Source: JBLMYQ01 sp050260055
Lineage (GTDB): Bacteria; Bacillota; Clostridia; Acetivibrionales; UBA4821
Direction: 5' to 3'
NCBI GenBank assembly: GCA_050260055.1
Contig: JBLNBO010000005.1
Span: forward strand, 1 to 64,000
DNA length: 64,000 bases
In this document: piece after piece, positions 28,346 through 37,461 of the stretch
Layout of the letters: every line of letters begins with the position of its first letter
Numbering within the stretch: position 1 is the stretch's first letter
Program-made: the position numbers and the translations under genes
Notes under the pieces: model-generated
What the model saw: the letters and a program-made list of their open reading frames with translations, nothing else
What the model was told of the DNA's origin: nothing
The model's database searches: none

Positions 28346-28748
28346 CAAATTCAACGTACCCTGGGGAAAGTATGGAATCCATGGAACGATATTTCCAAAT
28401 TCAATTGGCGGAGCTACATCACATGGCTGTGTTCGCATGTGGAATAAGGATGTAAAAGAAGTGTATAGAATCGTGCCTTACGGCACACCTGTACTTATAG
28501 TTAATGGACCTTATGGGCCTTACGGCCAAGGCTTAAGAATATTAAAAGTAGGAGATTATGGTTCGGATGTAAGGGCTGTGCAGAAAAGACTAAAGGCTTT
28601 AGGGTTCTATAAATATAATACCGATGGGAAGCTGGGAGGAGCAACAATGTACAGTCTAAATAAGTTCCTTGAGAGCAAAAAACTTTTGAAGACAAAGAAG
28701 ATAGGGAAAAGAGAATATGATGCATTGGGGATAGTTGAATGTGAATAA
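28338..28748 (+). pseudogene. 3' fragment of an L,D-transpeptidase gene
   Basis: 136 codons that match only the back half of a YkuD L,D-transpeptidase: VPWGKYGIHGT, then the active-site motif SHGCVRM with its cysteine, GTPVLIV, and a C-terminal PG-binding repeat (LKVGDYGSDVRAVQKRLKALGFY). The signal peptide and the first half of the catalytic domain are missing; an in-frame stop lies just upstream. The first usable ATG overlaps the recombinase stop. The best reading is that a serine-recombinase element entered the gene here. The 5' half is not visible in this window and may be left of it. Confidence 0.8.
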
Positions 28749-28821
28749 CAACTTACCCATTTCTCCCCTCTCTTTTCAAAAGAGGGGATATAAGATTTCA
28801 TAGAAGAAAAGCAAAAAAAGA

Positions 28822-28871
28822 CCCAGCGATCCTTTGCATTGCTTTTGATGCAATGCAAAGATTTTGCTGGG
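28822..28871 (-). terminator. Terminator of the Cys-rich gene
   Basis: CCCAGC/GCTGGG and CTTTGCATTGC/GCAATGCAAAG form a long hairpin; an A-run at 28813-28819 is the T-run on the minus strand. Confidence 0.85.
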
Positions 28872-28880
28872 CAGATACTG

Positions 28881-29081
28881 CTAATTATAACACTTGCAGT
28901 AGTTATCAGGTTGGTTGCAATGGCGGCAGTAGTTGCTTGAATCAAGGATGACGGGAATAACTTTGTTTTCCACTGCTTTAGCCGGAGAAAAAATTCTTCC
29001 CGTATAAGGACAGTTATTACTGTTGCATTGCGGTCCTAAATCTTGGCATTCTCTGGTCATTCCACAATTTTTGTAATTCAT
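28881..29081 (-). CDS. Small Cys-rich protein, function unknown
   Basis: A 66-aa soluble protein with seven or more cysteines in pairs (ECQDLGPQC, NYCRHCNQPDNYCKCYN). A strong AAGGAGGAATT site, a promoter and a terminator show that it is a real gene. The paired cysteines suggest metal or cluster binding or a redox role. It has no neighbour in its transcript. The family is not recognised. Confidence 0.75.
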   Translation of the reverse strand: MNYKNCGMTRECQDLGPQCNSNNCPYTGRIFSPAKAVENKVIPVILDSSNYCRHCNQPDNYCKCYN

Positions 29082-29469
29082 TACTAATTCCTCCTTAATT
29101 TAAAAAAAATTAAGACACCGCTGGAACGCAAAAAAATGCGCAGCTTATAAATGATTCATCAATAGACAAAATGTCTAATTTTGAAAACATCCTGCTCACG
29201 CAAGTAATGCAACGGCATCTAAAAATTCAACTGGGGTATATAGTATTATTATATCACCTTTTTGAATGTTTTCCAAGGATATGTGTCGTAATTCGAAGAA
29301 AGACCCTCCTTCCCTCCCTTCAATAGGGAGATAATCGTAATTCTATGTAGAAAATCCAAATCCTAAAACTATTTATCAAGCCAAATATATTTTCAATAAA
29401 AATAAGGTATAAAAAGTAGCTCTTTTGATGTATAATGCTTCTGTATCAGGAATAACAAAGGAGAATTCG
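29082..29469. other. Divergent intergenic region
   Basis: This 388-base gap holds the minus-strand promoter and its leader (29082-29241). The leader contains AGACA/TGTCT and CGCA/TGCG hairpins. Toward the right a TATAAT-like -10 (29431-29436) may serve the radical SAM operon. Nothing else was seen. Confidence 0.5.
29248..29276 (-). promoter_or_regulatory. Promoter of the Cys-rich gene
   Basis: On the minus strand, TTGGAA and TATAAT are separated by 17 bases. Transcription would start near 29241, giving a 5' leader of about 160 nt. Confidence 0.65.
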
Positions 29470-31317
29470 ATGACATTAAAAATAGATGATAAAATGCTGA
29501 TGAGCGTTGAGAAACCTTCCCGTTATACTGGAGGGGAATGGAATAGTGTAGTAAAAAATCCTGATGATGTTAAAATCAGGTTTGCCTTTTGCTTTCCCGA
29601 TACTTATGAGGTAGGTATGTCCAATCTGGGTATGAAAATACTTTACCACTTGCTCAACGAGAGGGAAGATACTTACTGCGAGAGAGTTTTCGCACCTTGG
29701 ACAGACATGGAAGATAAAATGAGGCAAAATGGTATACCCTTGTTTGCAATTGAAACAGGGGATGAGTTAACCAAATTTGATTTTATAGGATTTACTCTAC
29801 AATATGAAATGAGTTATTCAAACATAGTTAATTTGATTAATCTTGCAGGACTTCCAATCGAAAGGAATAAAAGGGATAGCAGTCATCCTTTTATTTGCGC
29901 AGGAGGACCATGCGCATACAATCCTGAACCGCTGGCAGAGATAGTTGACTTTTTTGTAATGGGTGAAGGAGAAGAAGTTATTAATGAGATAATGGATGCA
30001 TATGCAAGTTGGAAGGACTCTAAAGGAGAAAGAGCAGAGTTCTTAAGAAGTCTTGCAAAAATAAGCGGAGTTTATGTTCCTTTATTATATAATATTGAAT
30101 ACAATCCAGACGGGACTATAAAAACATTTGAACCTATTAATGAGTCAGTTCCGGCAAAAGTTGAAAAGAGGATAATAAAAGACTTGGATAAAGTATTTTA
30201 TCCGGATAAGGTTATTGTTCCATATACACAAATTGTGCATGACAGAATTATGCTGGAAGTGTTTAGAGGATGTATTAGAGGATGCAGATTCTGCCAGGCT
30301 GGATATATTTACAGGCCTGTTCGGGAAAAATCCGTAAAAAGATTAACCGAGCTTGCTCAAAATCTTATAAAAAATACAGGTTATGAAGAGATTTCGCTCG
30401 CTTCTCTTAGTACCAGTGATTTTACAAACTTTGAAGAGCTGTCAAATAAGATTTTTGAAATATCTGAAGGGAAACAGGTTAATCTCTCGCTTCCTTCGTT
30501 AAGAATTGATTCAGTTTCGCTTGCTTTATTAGAAAAGGCTCAAAAGGTTCGTAAGAGCGGGCTGACTGTGGCGCCTGAAGCAGGGTCACAAAGACTTAGA
30601 GAGGTAATCAATAAAGGGATAACAGAAGAAAATATAATAGAATCAGCAGTGCTGGCGTTTAAATCGGGCTGGAGCAATATCAAGCTGTATTTCATGATTG
30701 GGCTTCCTACAGAAACCTTTGAAGATTTGGATGGAATTGCAGAACTTGCATTCAAAATTGTTGATGAGTATTATAAGATTCCAAAGGAGCAGAGAGCTAA
30801 AGGATTAAATGTTACTGTCAGTGTTTCTAACTTTGTCCCGAAGCCATTTACACCGTTTCAATGGGAACCTCAGGATACAATAGAGATGTTAGTCGAAAAA
30901 CAAAAATATCTTAAAGAAAAACTAAGGCATAAAAATATCACATACAATTGGCATGAATCAAAGTTAAGTTTTCTTGAAGCAATTTTTTCTCGGGGAGATA
31001 GAAGGTTGGGAAGTGTTTTAATGAAGGCTTGGGAAAAAGGGTGTAAGTTTGATGGATGGAATGAGCACTTTGATTTTGAAAAATGGATGGAAGCATTTAG
31101 GGATGCTGGGGTAGAACCAGGGTTTTATGCAAATAGAAAAAGAAATCCGGATGAGGTATTGCCGTGGAAAGCTGTTGACATAGGAGTGTCAGAATCTTTC
31201 TTTAAAGACCAGCTTCAAAAAGCTTATTCCGGGGAAATCACTCCGAACTGCAGGCAAGCATGTGCTGGCTGCGGAGCGGCTTGCTTTGAAGGAGGTATAT
31301 GTTTTGAACAGGCTTAG
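29470..31317 (+). CDS. B12-binding radical SAM protein (TIGR03960 type)
   Basis: A 615-aa protein; ATG 29470 follows AAAGGAGA, while an in-frame ATG at 29425 has no site. The first third resembles a B12-binding domain. The radical SAM core has C-IRG-C-RF-C (a CxxxCxxC cluster site) in FRGCIRGCRFCQAGY, then SLPSLRIDSVS and APEAGSQRLREVINKG. The C-terminus ends with a Cys-rich stretch (CRQACAGCGAACF). It is the usual partner of the next gene; the substrate of this family is unknown. Confidence 0.9.
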   Translation: MTLKIDDKMLMSVEKPSRYTGGEWNSVVKNPDDVKIRFAFCFPDTYEVGMSNLGMKILYHLLNEREDTYCERVFAPWTDMEDKMRQNGIPLFAIETGDELTKFDFIGFTLQYEMSYSNIVNLINLAGLPIERNKRDSSHPFICAGGPCAYNPEPLAEIVDFFVMGEGEEVINEIMDAYASWKDSKGERAEFLRSLAKISGVYVPLLYNIEYNPDGTIKTFEPINESVPAKVEKRIIKDLDKVFYPDKVIVPYTQIVHDRIMLEVFRGCIRGCRFCQAGYIYRPVREKSVKRLTELAQNLIKNTGYEEISLASLSTSDFTNFEELSNKIFEISEGKQVNLSLPSLRIDSVSLALLEKAQKVRKSGLTVAPEAGSQRLREVINKGITEENIIESAVLAFKSGWSNIKLYFMIGLPTETFEDLDGIAELAFKIVDEYYKIPKEQRAKGLNVTVSVSNFVPKPFTPFQWEPQDTIEMLVEKQKYLKEKLRHKNITYNWHESKLSFLEAIFSRGDRRLGSVLMKAWEKGCKFDGWNEHFDFEKWMEAFRDAGVEPGFYANRKRNPDEVLPWKAVDIGVSESFFKDQLQKAYSGEITPNCRQACAGCGAACFEGGICFEQA

Positions 31318-31978
31318 AGTCAAATTTTCGAGAGGTGAAGCTGTCAAATATATTTCTCATTTAGACACACTAAGAACCTTTGAAAGGGCAATTAGGCGCG
31401 CGGGTATTCCGATTACCCATTCGCAGGGGTTTAATCCCAGACCGCAGATGTCTTTTGGGCTTCCCCTTTCAGTTGGAGTTACAAGTGTAAGCGAGTTTGT
31501 CGATTTAGAAATGGATGAAAGAATTGCCCCTGAAAAATTCAGGGAAATAATGAATAGCAATATGCCTGAGGGCTTTAAGATTATAGAAGCAGGTTATATA
31601 GATTTGAAAGAAAGTCTAATGTCAAGTATTGGTTCTGCTTCATATAGGGTTTGGGCTGCATTGGAAAGTGAAAAGACAAAAGAAGAATTGCAAAAATTAA
31701 CTGATAAATTTTTATTAAAAGATTGTATAATTGTTAATAAGGAATCAAAGGGAAAGATTAGAGAAATTGATATTAGGGCTGATATTTTTGAGTTTAGATT
31801 AATAGATTATAACCAAGGAAAATTAGAGTTCTCAATGACGTTAAGTGCCGGAAGCGTTTCGAATCTGAAGCCGGAGCTTGTAATTAAGGCTTTTAATAAT
31901 GAAACGGGATTAGATTTAGGGATTGAGAAGATTCATAGAATTGGCTTATATGGACAAGGACGTAAAGAATTGATATGA
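31304..31978 (+). CDS. Radical SAM-linked protein (DUF2344/TIGR03936)
   Basis: A 224-aa protein. The start is TTG 31304, eight bases after GGAGG; it overlaps the previous gene by 14 bases, so translation is probably coupled. The N-terminus RVKFSRGEAVKYISHLDT and HSQGFNPRPQMSFG are the family signature. It is always found fused or next to the TIGR03960 radical SAM protein and close to RNase G. Confidence 0.88.
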   Translation: MNRLRVKFSRGEAVKYISHLDTLRTFERAIRRAGIPITHSQGFNPRPQMSFGLPLSVGVTSVSEFVDLEMDERIAPEKFREIMNSNMPEGFKIIEAGYIDLKESLMSSIGSASYRVWAALESEKTKEELQKLTDKFLLKDCIIVNKESKGKIREIDIRADIFEFRLIDYNQGKLEFSMTLSAGSVSNLKPELVIKAFNNETGLDLGIEKIHRIGLYGQGRKELI

Positions 31979-32127
31979 TTGCTTTACTCATATAGCTTCC
32001 ATCTCAAGAAATCCTCAGGATAGAGAAGAAAAATTGTTTATTAAGGGGGAAACCCTTTATTATAAAGTTTTAAAATTTTCGCCCTTTTTTCATTTCCCAA
32101 TGAGAAAAGAGCCTAAGGGGTGTAATA

Positions 32128-33624
32128 ATGGTTAGCGAGATAATCATTGATGTTGGATTGGATGAAACCCGGGTCGCAATAACCGAAGACCGTGAGCTCG
32201 CGGAATTGTATATTGAAAGGCCGGAGAAAGAAGGATTGGCTGGCAATATCTACAGGGGAAAGGTCAGCAGTGTTTTGCCTGGTATGCAGGCTGCATTTGT
32301 AGATATTGGCTATGAAAAAAATGCTTTTCTCTATGTGGGGGATATACTTTCAGCTAAAAACATATTTTCTGAAGAGGATGAAATCGAAGAGAAACCACGG
32401 GATGTAAGCATTGAAGATATCATAAGTCAAGGGCAAGAGATTACAATTCAGGTAATAAAAGAACCTATTGGCACAAAGGGGCCTAGAGTATCAACTCATG
32501 TAACCTTGCCGGGAAGGTATCTTGTTTTGCTTCCAAAGGATAACCATGTAGGAATTTCAAGAAGGATTGAAGATGAGGCAGAAAGAGAACGCCTTAAAAC
32601 TATTGCTGAAAAATACAAACCCGAGGGAATGGGGCTGATTGTTAGGACTGCGGCAGAAGGACTTGAAGAGGCAGAATTTGCACAGGATATTAACTTCTTG
32701 ATAAGATTGTGGGAAAGAATTAGTGTGCGGGAAGAATCCGGATCGGTTCCGAGGACGCTTCATAAAGACCTTAATCTTACCTACAGAGTAGCTAGGGATT
32801 TGTTTACCAGGAATGTAGATAAACTTGTAATCAATGATAGGCAGGAATATTTAAAGGTTCTGGAAGTGGTTGAAGCACTTTCTCCTGCACTTAAATCCAG
32901 GGTTGAATATTTTAATAAAAATTATGATATATTTGAATACTATCAAATTGAATCTAAGATTCAAAAGGCACTCAGCCAAAAAGTCTGGCTAAAATGCGGC
33001 GGATATCTTATGATTGATAAAACCGAAGCTCTTACAGTTATTGATGTTAATACGGGAAAATTTGTAGGAAATAATGACCTTGAGGAAACAGTTTTAAAAG
33101 CAAATCTTGAAGCCGCCAAGGAAATTGCTAAGCAATTAAGGCTTAGAGATATTGGTGGAATAATAATAATAGATTTTATAGATATGTATTCTCAAGAACA
33201 TCAGCAGCAAGTCTTAGAAACGCTAAAGAATGCCCTGAAAAGGGATAGAACCAAAACAATGGTATCAGGAATAACTACTTTAGGGTTAGTTGAAATGACT
33301 CGTAAAAAAATCAGGCAGAAGCTTTCCTCAGTATTGAATGTCGAATGTCCATACTGTGCAGGTACAGGGGAAATTCTTTCGCCTCATACTATTGCTAGAA
33401 ATGCCGAAAGGGAAATTGGGAAGATATTTACGCAATCTCTTGCAAATGCGGTGCAGATAGAAGCGCATCCTGAGGTAGCAAGAATTATTACGGGAGATAA
33501 TAATCAGAATATTGAGAAGCTTGAGAATAAATATAGTAAGAGAATAATAGTAAGGGAATTTGATAAACTTAAACTAGAAGAATTTAGAATAAGAGAGATT
33601 GACAGCGGGGCACTTCTATGCTAA
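32128..33624 (+). CDS. rng: Ribonuclease E/G
   Basis: A 498-aa protein, typical RNase G length without the long scaffold of RNase E. Residues about 38-130 hold an S1 RNA-binding domain (GNIYRGKVSSVLPGMQAAFVDIG). The catalytic part has LTVIDVNTGKF and GGIIIIDFIDM, the metal-binding aspartates. The zinc link is CPYCAGTG. It cuts AU-rich single-stranded RNA and matures rRNA. The order radical SAM pair, rng, rplU is conserved in Clostridia. Confidence 0.95.
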   Translation: MVSEIIIDVGLDETRVAITEDRELAELYIERPEKEGLAGNIYRGKVSSVLPGMQAAFVDIGYEKNAFLYVGDILSAKNIFSEEDEIEEKPRDVSIEDIISQGQEITIQVIKEPIGTKGPRVSTHVTLPGRYLVLLPKDNHVGISRRIEDEAERERLKTIAEKYKPEGMGLIVRTAAEGLEEAEFAQDINFLIRLWERISVREESGSVPRTLHKDLNLTYRVARDLFTRNVDKLVINDRQEYLKVLEVVEALSPALKSRVEYFNKNYDIFEYYQIESKIQKALSQKVWLKCGGYLMIDKTEALTVIDVNTGKFVGNNDLEETVLKANLEAAKEIAKQLRLRDIGGIIIIDFIDMYSQEHQQQVLETLKNALKRDRTKTMVSGITTLGLVEMTRKKIRQKLSSVLNVECPYCAGTGEILSPHTIARNAEREIGKIFTQSLANAVQIEAHPEVARIITGDNNQNIEKLENKYSKRIIVREFDKLKLEEFRIREIDSGALLC

Positions 33625-33639
33625 AATAATTCAGCGTGT

Positions 33640-33770
33640 AGCCGCATAGCAAAGGTTTTATAAAATCTTAAGGGGTTATTATTAATAACCGCCGAGGATT
33701 GCCAGGAGCAATATGATGCTCATCACAATCCGAGTACCTTTGGTTAGCGAGTTTAAGGAATTAGGAGGTG
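33640..33770 (+). promoter_or_regulatory. L21 leader (ribosomal protein autoregulation)
   Basis: The gap before rplU folds well: GGTTATT/AATAACC around 33673-33690, then GAGGATTG...CAATCCGAG with an inner GAGCA/TGCTC (about 33693-33747). Position and layout fit the L21 leader of Firmicutes, through which the L21 protein lowers its own operon. Confidence 0.65.
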
Positions 33771-33774
33771 CGTT

Positions 33775-34086
33775 ATGTACGCTGTTTTAGAAACTGGAGG
33801 CAAGCAGTACAGAGTTCAGGAAGGAGACGTAGTTTACGTTGAAAAACTGGATGCTGAAAAAGGTCAAGAGATAAACTTCGAAACTGTTCTTGCTGTTTCA
33901 ACTGACAAAGGTCTTGAAGTTGGAACACCATATGTAAAAACTGCTAGCGTTTCAGCAAATGTGCTGGAGCAAGGCAAAGGCGAAAAAATTATGGTATTTA
34001 AGTATAAAGCCAAGAAAAACTATAAAAAGATGCAGGGACACAGACAAGCATATACAAAGATTCAAATAGCAAAAATAAGTGTATGA
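33775..34086 (+). CDS. rplU: Ribosomal protein L21
   Basis: A 103-aa protein with an AGGAGGTG site. YAVLETGGKQYRVQEGD and the basic C-terminus YKKMQGHRQAYTKIQI are standard for L21, a 50S protein that binds 23S rRNA. First gene of rplU-prp-rpmA. Confidence 0.98.
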   Translation: MYAVLETGGKQYRVQEGDVVYVEKLDAEKGQEINFETVLAVSTDKGLEVGTPYVKTASVSANVLEQGKGEKIMVFKYKAKKNYKKMQGHRQAYTKIQIAKISV

Positions 34087-34421
34087 TTGTAGTATTAATA
34101 AACAGGAAGAAAGACGGCAGGATAAAAGAATTTTCTATAAATGGTCATGCCGGATTTGAAAAAGCAGGAAAAGATATTGTATGTGCAGGTGTGTCTGCTA
34201 TTTCAGGAACTGCAATAATAGGGCTCGAAAGATTATTGGATATAAATCCTGTGATTACGATTGATTCGGAAAAGGGCCATTTAAAATGCAGGCTGCCTGA
34301 TGACATTTCTGAAGAAAGTGCAAACAATGCCCAGATTATTCTTGAAACAATGGTTTTGGGAATAAGGGATATCAGTGAAAAATATAATAAATTTATTAGA
34401 TTGTCAGATAAGGAGGTGTAA
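34083..34421 (+). CDS. prp: Ribosomal-processing cysteine protease Prp
   Basis: A 112-aa protein overlapping rplU by four bases (ATGA). It has the conserved GHAGFEKAGKDIVCAGVSA, with the catalytic His and Cys. Prp cuts the N-terminal extension from ribosomal protein L27, the next gene. It is essential in relatives studied. Confidence 0.93.
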   Translation: MIVVLINRKKDGRIKEFSINGHAGFEKAGKDIVCAGVSAISGTAIIGLERLLDINPVITIDSEKGHLKCRLPDDISEESANNAQIILETMVLGIRDISEKYNKFIRLSDKEV

Positions 34422-34424
34422 TCT

Positions 34425-34709
34425 ATGTTTAGAATAAATCTTCAATTATTCGCTCACAAAAAGGGAATGGGAAGTACCAGAAACGGACGTGACAGCGAAT
34501 CAAAAAGACTTGGAGTTAAAAGAGCTGACGGGCAATTTGTTTTAGCAGGAAATATTCTCGTTAGACAAAGAGGAACCAAGATTTATCCTGGAACAAACGT
34601 AGATATTGGTAGTGATGATACACTTTTTGCAACAGCTTCGGGTGTTGTAAGATTCACACATAAGGGTAAGGACAAAAAACAAGTAAGCGTAACTCCAGTA
34701 GCTAACTAA
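34425..34709 (+). CDS. rpmA: Ribosomal protein L27, with cleavable N-terminus
   Basis: A 94-aa protein with an AAGGAGGTG site. It starts MFRINLQLFAHKKGMGS: the extension with LQLFA before HKKG is the Prp target found in Firmicutes, and the new N-terminus reaches the peptidyl-transferase centre. A terminator follows at 34713. Confidence 0.97.
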   Translation: MFRINLQLFAHKKGMGSTRNGRDSESKRLGVKRADGQFVLAGNILVRQRGTKIYPGTNVDIGSDDTLFATASGVVRFTHKGKDKKQVSVTPVAN

Positions 34710-34712
34710 TAA

Positions 34713-34737
34713 AAACCCGGAGGTTTCCGGGTTTTTT
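34713..34737 (+). terminator. Terminator of the rplU operon
   Basis: AAACCCGGA and TCCGGGTTT form a stem, followed by a T-run. Confidence 0.9.
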
Positions 34738-34835
34738 AATTAATAATTTAAAATTTACAATTTAAAGTTAAAAAGATTAAAAATGTTTTATTTTGGGTTT
34801 AATAATTATAAATTATTAATTTTAAATTGTGAAGC
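34738..34835. repeat. AT-rich inverted repeat before obg
   Basis: TAATAATTTAAAATTTACA-type sequence (34741-34766) appears again, inverted and imperfect, near 34800-34830. It may be a small palindromic extragenic element. Confidence 0.4.
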
Positions 34836-34847
34836 GGTGGTGAGAAA

Positions 34848-36113
34848 TTGTTTATTGATGTAGCAAAGATAAATATAAAGGCAGGAAAGGGAGGCAATGG
34901 TATTGTTTCATTTAGACGTGAAAAATATATTGCGGCTGGAGGGCCTGATGGTGGAAATGGCGGAAAAGGTGGAGACGTCGTTTTTTGTGTTGACGGTTCA
35001 ATGAGTACACTTATGGATTTCAGATATAAAAAGAGCTATAAGGCAAAACCAGGTGAAAACGGGGGTTCTTCCGATTGCACAGGCAAAGGGGCAGAAGACC
35101 TTATGATAAAAGTTCCACCAGGGACTGTCATTAAAGATAATCTAACAGGCAAGATAATTGCCGACTTGACTGAAGATGGCGAGAGATTCGTTGCGGCTAG
35201 AGGCGGTAGAGGCGGTAGAGGCAATGCAAAATTTACAACGGCTACAAGGCAAATTCCAAGATTTGCTGAAACTGGTGAAGATGGGGAAGAAAGAGAAATT
35301 CTTCTCGAACTGAAACTTCTTGCAGATGTAGGGCTTATCGGATATCCTAATGTCGGTAAATCAACAATATTATCAATTATGACTTCAGCCAAGCCGAAAA
35401 TAGCTGATTATCACTTTACCACACTAGAGCCAAATCTAGGGGTTGTAATGCTTGAGGATGGAGCAAGCTTTGTCCTTGCAGATATTCCTGGTTTAATAGA
35501 AGGGGCTCATGAAGGGGTTGGACTTGGACATCAGTTCCTTCGCCATGTTGAAAGGACAAGAGTCCTTGTTCATGTTATTGATGTTTCAGGTATTGAGGGA
35601 AGAGACCCGATGCATGACTTTGAAACAATAAATGCTGAATTAAAGCAATTTAATGAAAAGCTTTCAGCAAGAAAGCAGATTGTTGCAGCTAATAAAATGG
35701 ACCTTCCAAAGGCAGAAGAAAATTTCGTTAAGTTTAAGGAAACATTAGAGGCAGAAGGGTATGAAGTTTTCCCAATTTGTGCTGCTATCGGTGAAGGTTT
35801 AAAGGAAGTTTTTTATAGAGTTAGCGAACTTCTTAGAGAAATACCGGTAGAAGAAGAAACTATTGTAGAAGAGGAAGTTTTTGAAGCACCAGATGATGGA
35901 TGGGCCATAAGGCGTGAAGAAGACATATTTGTAATCGAAGGAGAAGTTATAAAGAGGGTTCTTCGCAAGGTCAATTTTGATGATTCCGAATCGCTTCAGT
36001 ACTTCCAGAGGGCCATGAATAAGCTTGGGATATCTCAAGAGCTGGAAAAGATGGGGATTCAAGAAGGCGATACAGTCCAGATTTATGATATAGAATTTGA
36101 ATATGTAAGGTAA
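34848..36113 (+). CDS. obg: GTPase Obg
   Basis: A 421-aa protein; the start is TTG 34848 after GGTGGTGAG. The glycine-rich Obg fold (residues 1-158, GGPDGGNGGKGGDVVF) is followed by a G domain (GYPNVGKST, DIPGLIEGAHEG, NKMDLP) and the C-terminal OCT domain. It acts in late 50S assembly and, in Bacillus, in sporulation and stress. It often follows rpmA. Confidence 0.98.
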   Translation: MFIDVAKINIKAGKGGNGIVSFRREKYIAAGGPDGGNGGKGGDVVFCVDGSMSTLMDFRYKKSYKAKPGENGGSSDCTGKGAEDLMIKVPPGTVIKDNLTGKIIADLTEDGERFVAARGGRGGRGNAKFTTATRQIPRFAETGEDGEEREILLELKLLADVGLIGYPNVGKSTILSIMTSAKPKIADYHFTTLEPNLGVVMLEDGASFVLADIPGLIEGAHEGVGLGHQFLRHVERTRVLVHVIDVSGIEGRDPMHDFETINAELKQFNEKLSARKQIVAANKMDLPKAEENFVKFKETLEAEGYEVFPICAAIGEGLKEVFYRVSELLREIPVEEETIVEEEVFEAPDDGWAIRREEDIFVIEGEVIKRVLRKVNFDDSESLQYFQRAMNKLGISQELEKMGIQEGDTVQIYDIEFEYVR

Positions 36114-36130
36114 AAGATAATTTACCCCGA

Positions 36131-36158
36131 CCCCTCTCTTTTAAGAGAGGGGTTTTAT
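36131..36158 (+). terminator. Terminator of obg
   Basis: CCCCTCTCTT and AAGAGAGGGG form a perfect 10-bp stem, followed by TTTTATATTT. Confidence 0.88.
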
Positions 36159-36222
36159 ATTTGGAATAAAAAGGGAAAATTCTGACTATACTATTAAGGA
36201 AAATTTTCCAGGGGGTGAGGAA

Positions 36223-36588
36223 ATGAACCTTAATGTAGCTGAGTCTTTAGAACATATGAAATTAAAAGGCCAGGAAAAATTTATTTCTTTTTTGGACAAG
36301 GTATCTGAGCGCAGGAGTATTATCACAAGAAAAAAGAAAAGTAGGGAAGAGCTTGAAGAAGTTGTTGAAAATCTTAAAAAGGCTAGAAATGAATGGGTAA
36401 TTGCATCTATGAATTATGAATTTGCTCAGGAAGAAGACCTTATAGACTATTACATATATCTAATGAAGGCGGCTCAGTTGAAGTATGACTACCTCCTCAA
36501 AAAGGCTAAGGAGAAAGGGGCTAAATGGGGTTTCGAAGATTCATTTGATATAAAAACCCAAGAGTTAGGAGCGCCGAAAGGAATTTGA
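36223..36588 (+). CDS. YaaL-like DUF2508 protein
   Basis: A 121-aa, helical, charged protein with an AGGGGGTG site. It contains NEWVIASMNYEFAQEEDLID and YYIYLMKAAQLKYDYLLKKAK, the DUF2508 pattern. In Bacillus, yaaL lies just before bofA, as here. Function unknown. Confidence 0.82.
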   Translation: MNLNVAESLEHMKLKGQEKFISFLDKVSERRSIITRKKKSREELEEVVENLKKARNEWVIASMNYEFAQEEDLIDYYIYLMKAAQLKYDYLLKKAKEKGAKWGFEDSFDIKTQELGAPKGI

Positions 36589-36651
36589 GGAATATTATAA
36601 TCTGTTTCTCTATATAATGTAACATGGACAATGTTATTTGGGGATGATTAT

Positions 36652-36918
36652 ATGGGGGTTGGAGTAAATACACTTTTTGCTTATCTTTTTGGGCTTATAA
36701 TACTTTATGTTATTGGAAGAGTTTTGATTTTTCCGGTAAAAATCCTTATAAAGCTTATTGTAAACGGAGTATTAGGTGGAGCAATTCTATGGCTGTTAAA
36801 TATTTTTGGAAGCTCATTCGGAATTAATATTGGAATAAATGTTGTGACTGCCTTAATTGCCGGATTACTAGGAATACCCGGTGTAATTTTACTGCTTATA
36901 CTCAATTATCTGAAATAG
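36652..36918 (+). CDS. bofA: Pro-sigma-K processing inhibitor BofA
   Basis: An 88-aa membrane protein; ATG 36652 follows GGGGATG, while ATG 36631 has no site. Two or three hydrophobic segments cover most of the chain (YLFGLIILYVIGRVLIFPVK and a glycine-rich C-terminus). BofA holds back the SpoIVFB protease in the outer forespore membrane until the proper stage of spore formation. Confidence 0.85.
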   Translation: MGVGVNTLFAYLFGLIILYVIGRVLIFPVKILIKLIVNGVLGGAILWLLNIFGSSFGINIGINVVTALIAGLLGIPGVILLLILNYLK

Positions 36919-37141
36919 TAATAATGCTCGGTTTTTATAGATAGCTTTATAAAGAAATAATTAAACAATAAAAGTTATCAGGTTCGAGAAAGAGTGTATT
37001 AATAAATTACTTTTATTTTATAAAAGCTTGATGACGAGATAGAATTGTTTCTACTGTCGAGAAGGGAAGTGAGAAATAAAGTATTTGCTATTGAGGCAGG
37101 TACGCAGACGTTAAAAATTCGGAAGTAAAGGGAGAAAGGAA

Positions 37142-37396
37142 ATGCAAAACTACATCAGACTGAGAGCAATGAAGGTTGGGAAGTATATCATTGAGACAAA
37201 CGCAACAGTAAGGGCAGCCGCAGAAGTATTTGGGATAAGTAAAAGTACTGTACACAAAGATGTAACAGAAAGACTGCCAAGAATTAGCAGCGAAGTGTTT
37301 GAACAGGTGAAAGAAGTGTTAGATAGAAATAAAGCAGAAAGGCATATTAGAGGAGGAGAGACTACTCGCCTTAAATATTCAAAGCAGCAGGCTTAA
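37142..37396 (+). CDS. spoIIID: Sporulation transcription factor SpoIIID
   Basis: An 84-aa protein with a GGAGAAAGG site. The HTH reads ATVRAAAEVFGISKSTVHKDV, followed by RLPRIS and the basic tail HIRGGETTRLKYS. It controls mother-cell genes, including sigma-K, during sporulation. Confidence 0.97.
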   Translation: MQNYIRLRAMKVGKYIIETNATVRAAAEVFGISKSTVHKDVTERLPRISSEVFEQVKEVLDRNKAERHIRGGETTRLKYSKQQA

Positions 37397-37405
37397 TATA
37401 ATGAA

Positions 37406-37438
37406 GGACCGATAATAAAATTGTCGGTCCATTTTTTT
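37406..37438 (+). terminator. Terminator of spoIIID
   Basis: GGACCGA and TCGGTCC (37406-37412, 37424-37430) pair, followed by seven Ts. Confidence 0.9.
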
Positions 37439-37461
37439 AAGTAATTATATAAATAAAACAA

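Noticed and set aside
36975..37010. tRNA-like GGTTCGA sequence
   Set aside because: The TpsiC-like string stands alone; no acceptor, D or anticodon stem fits around it.
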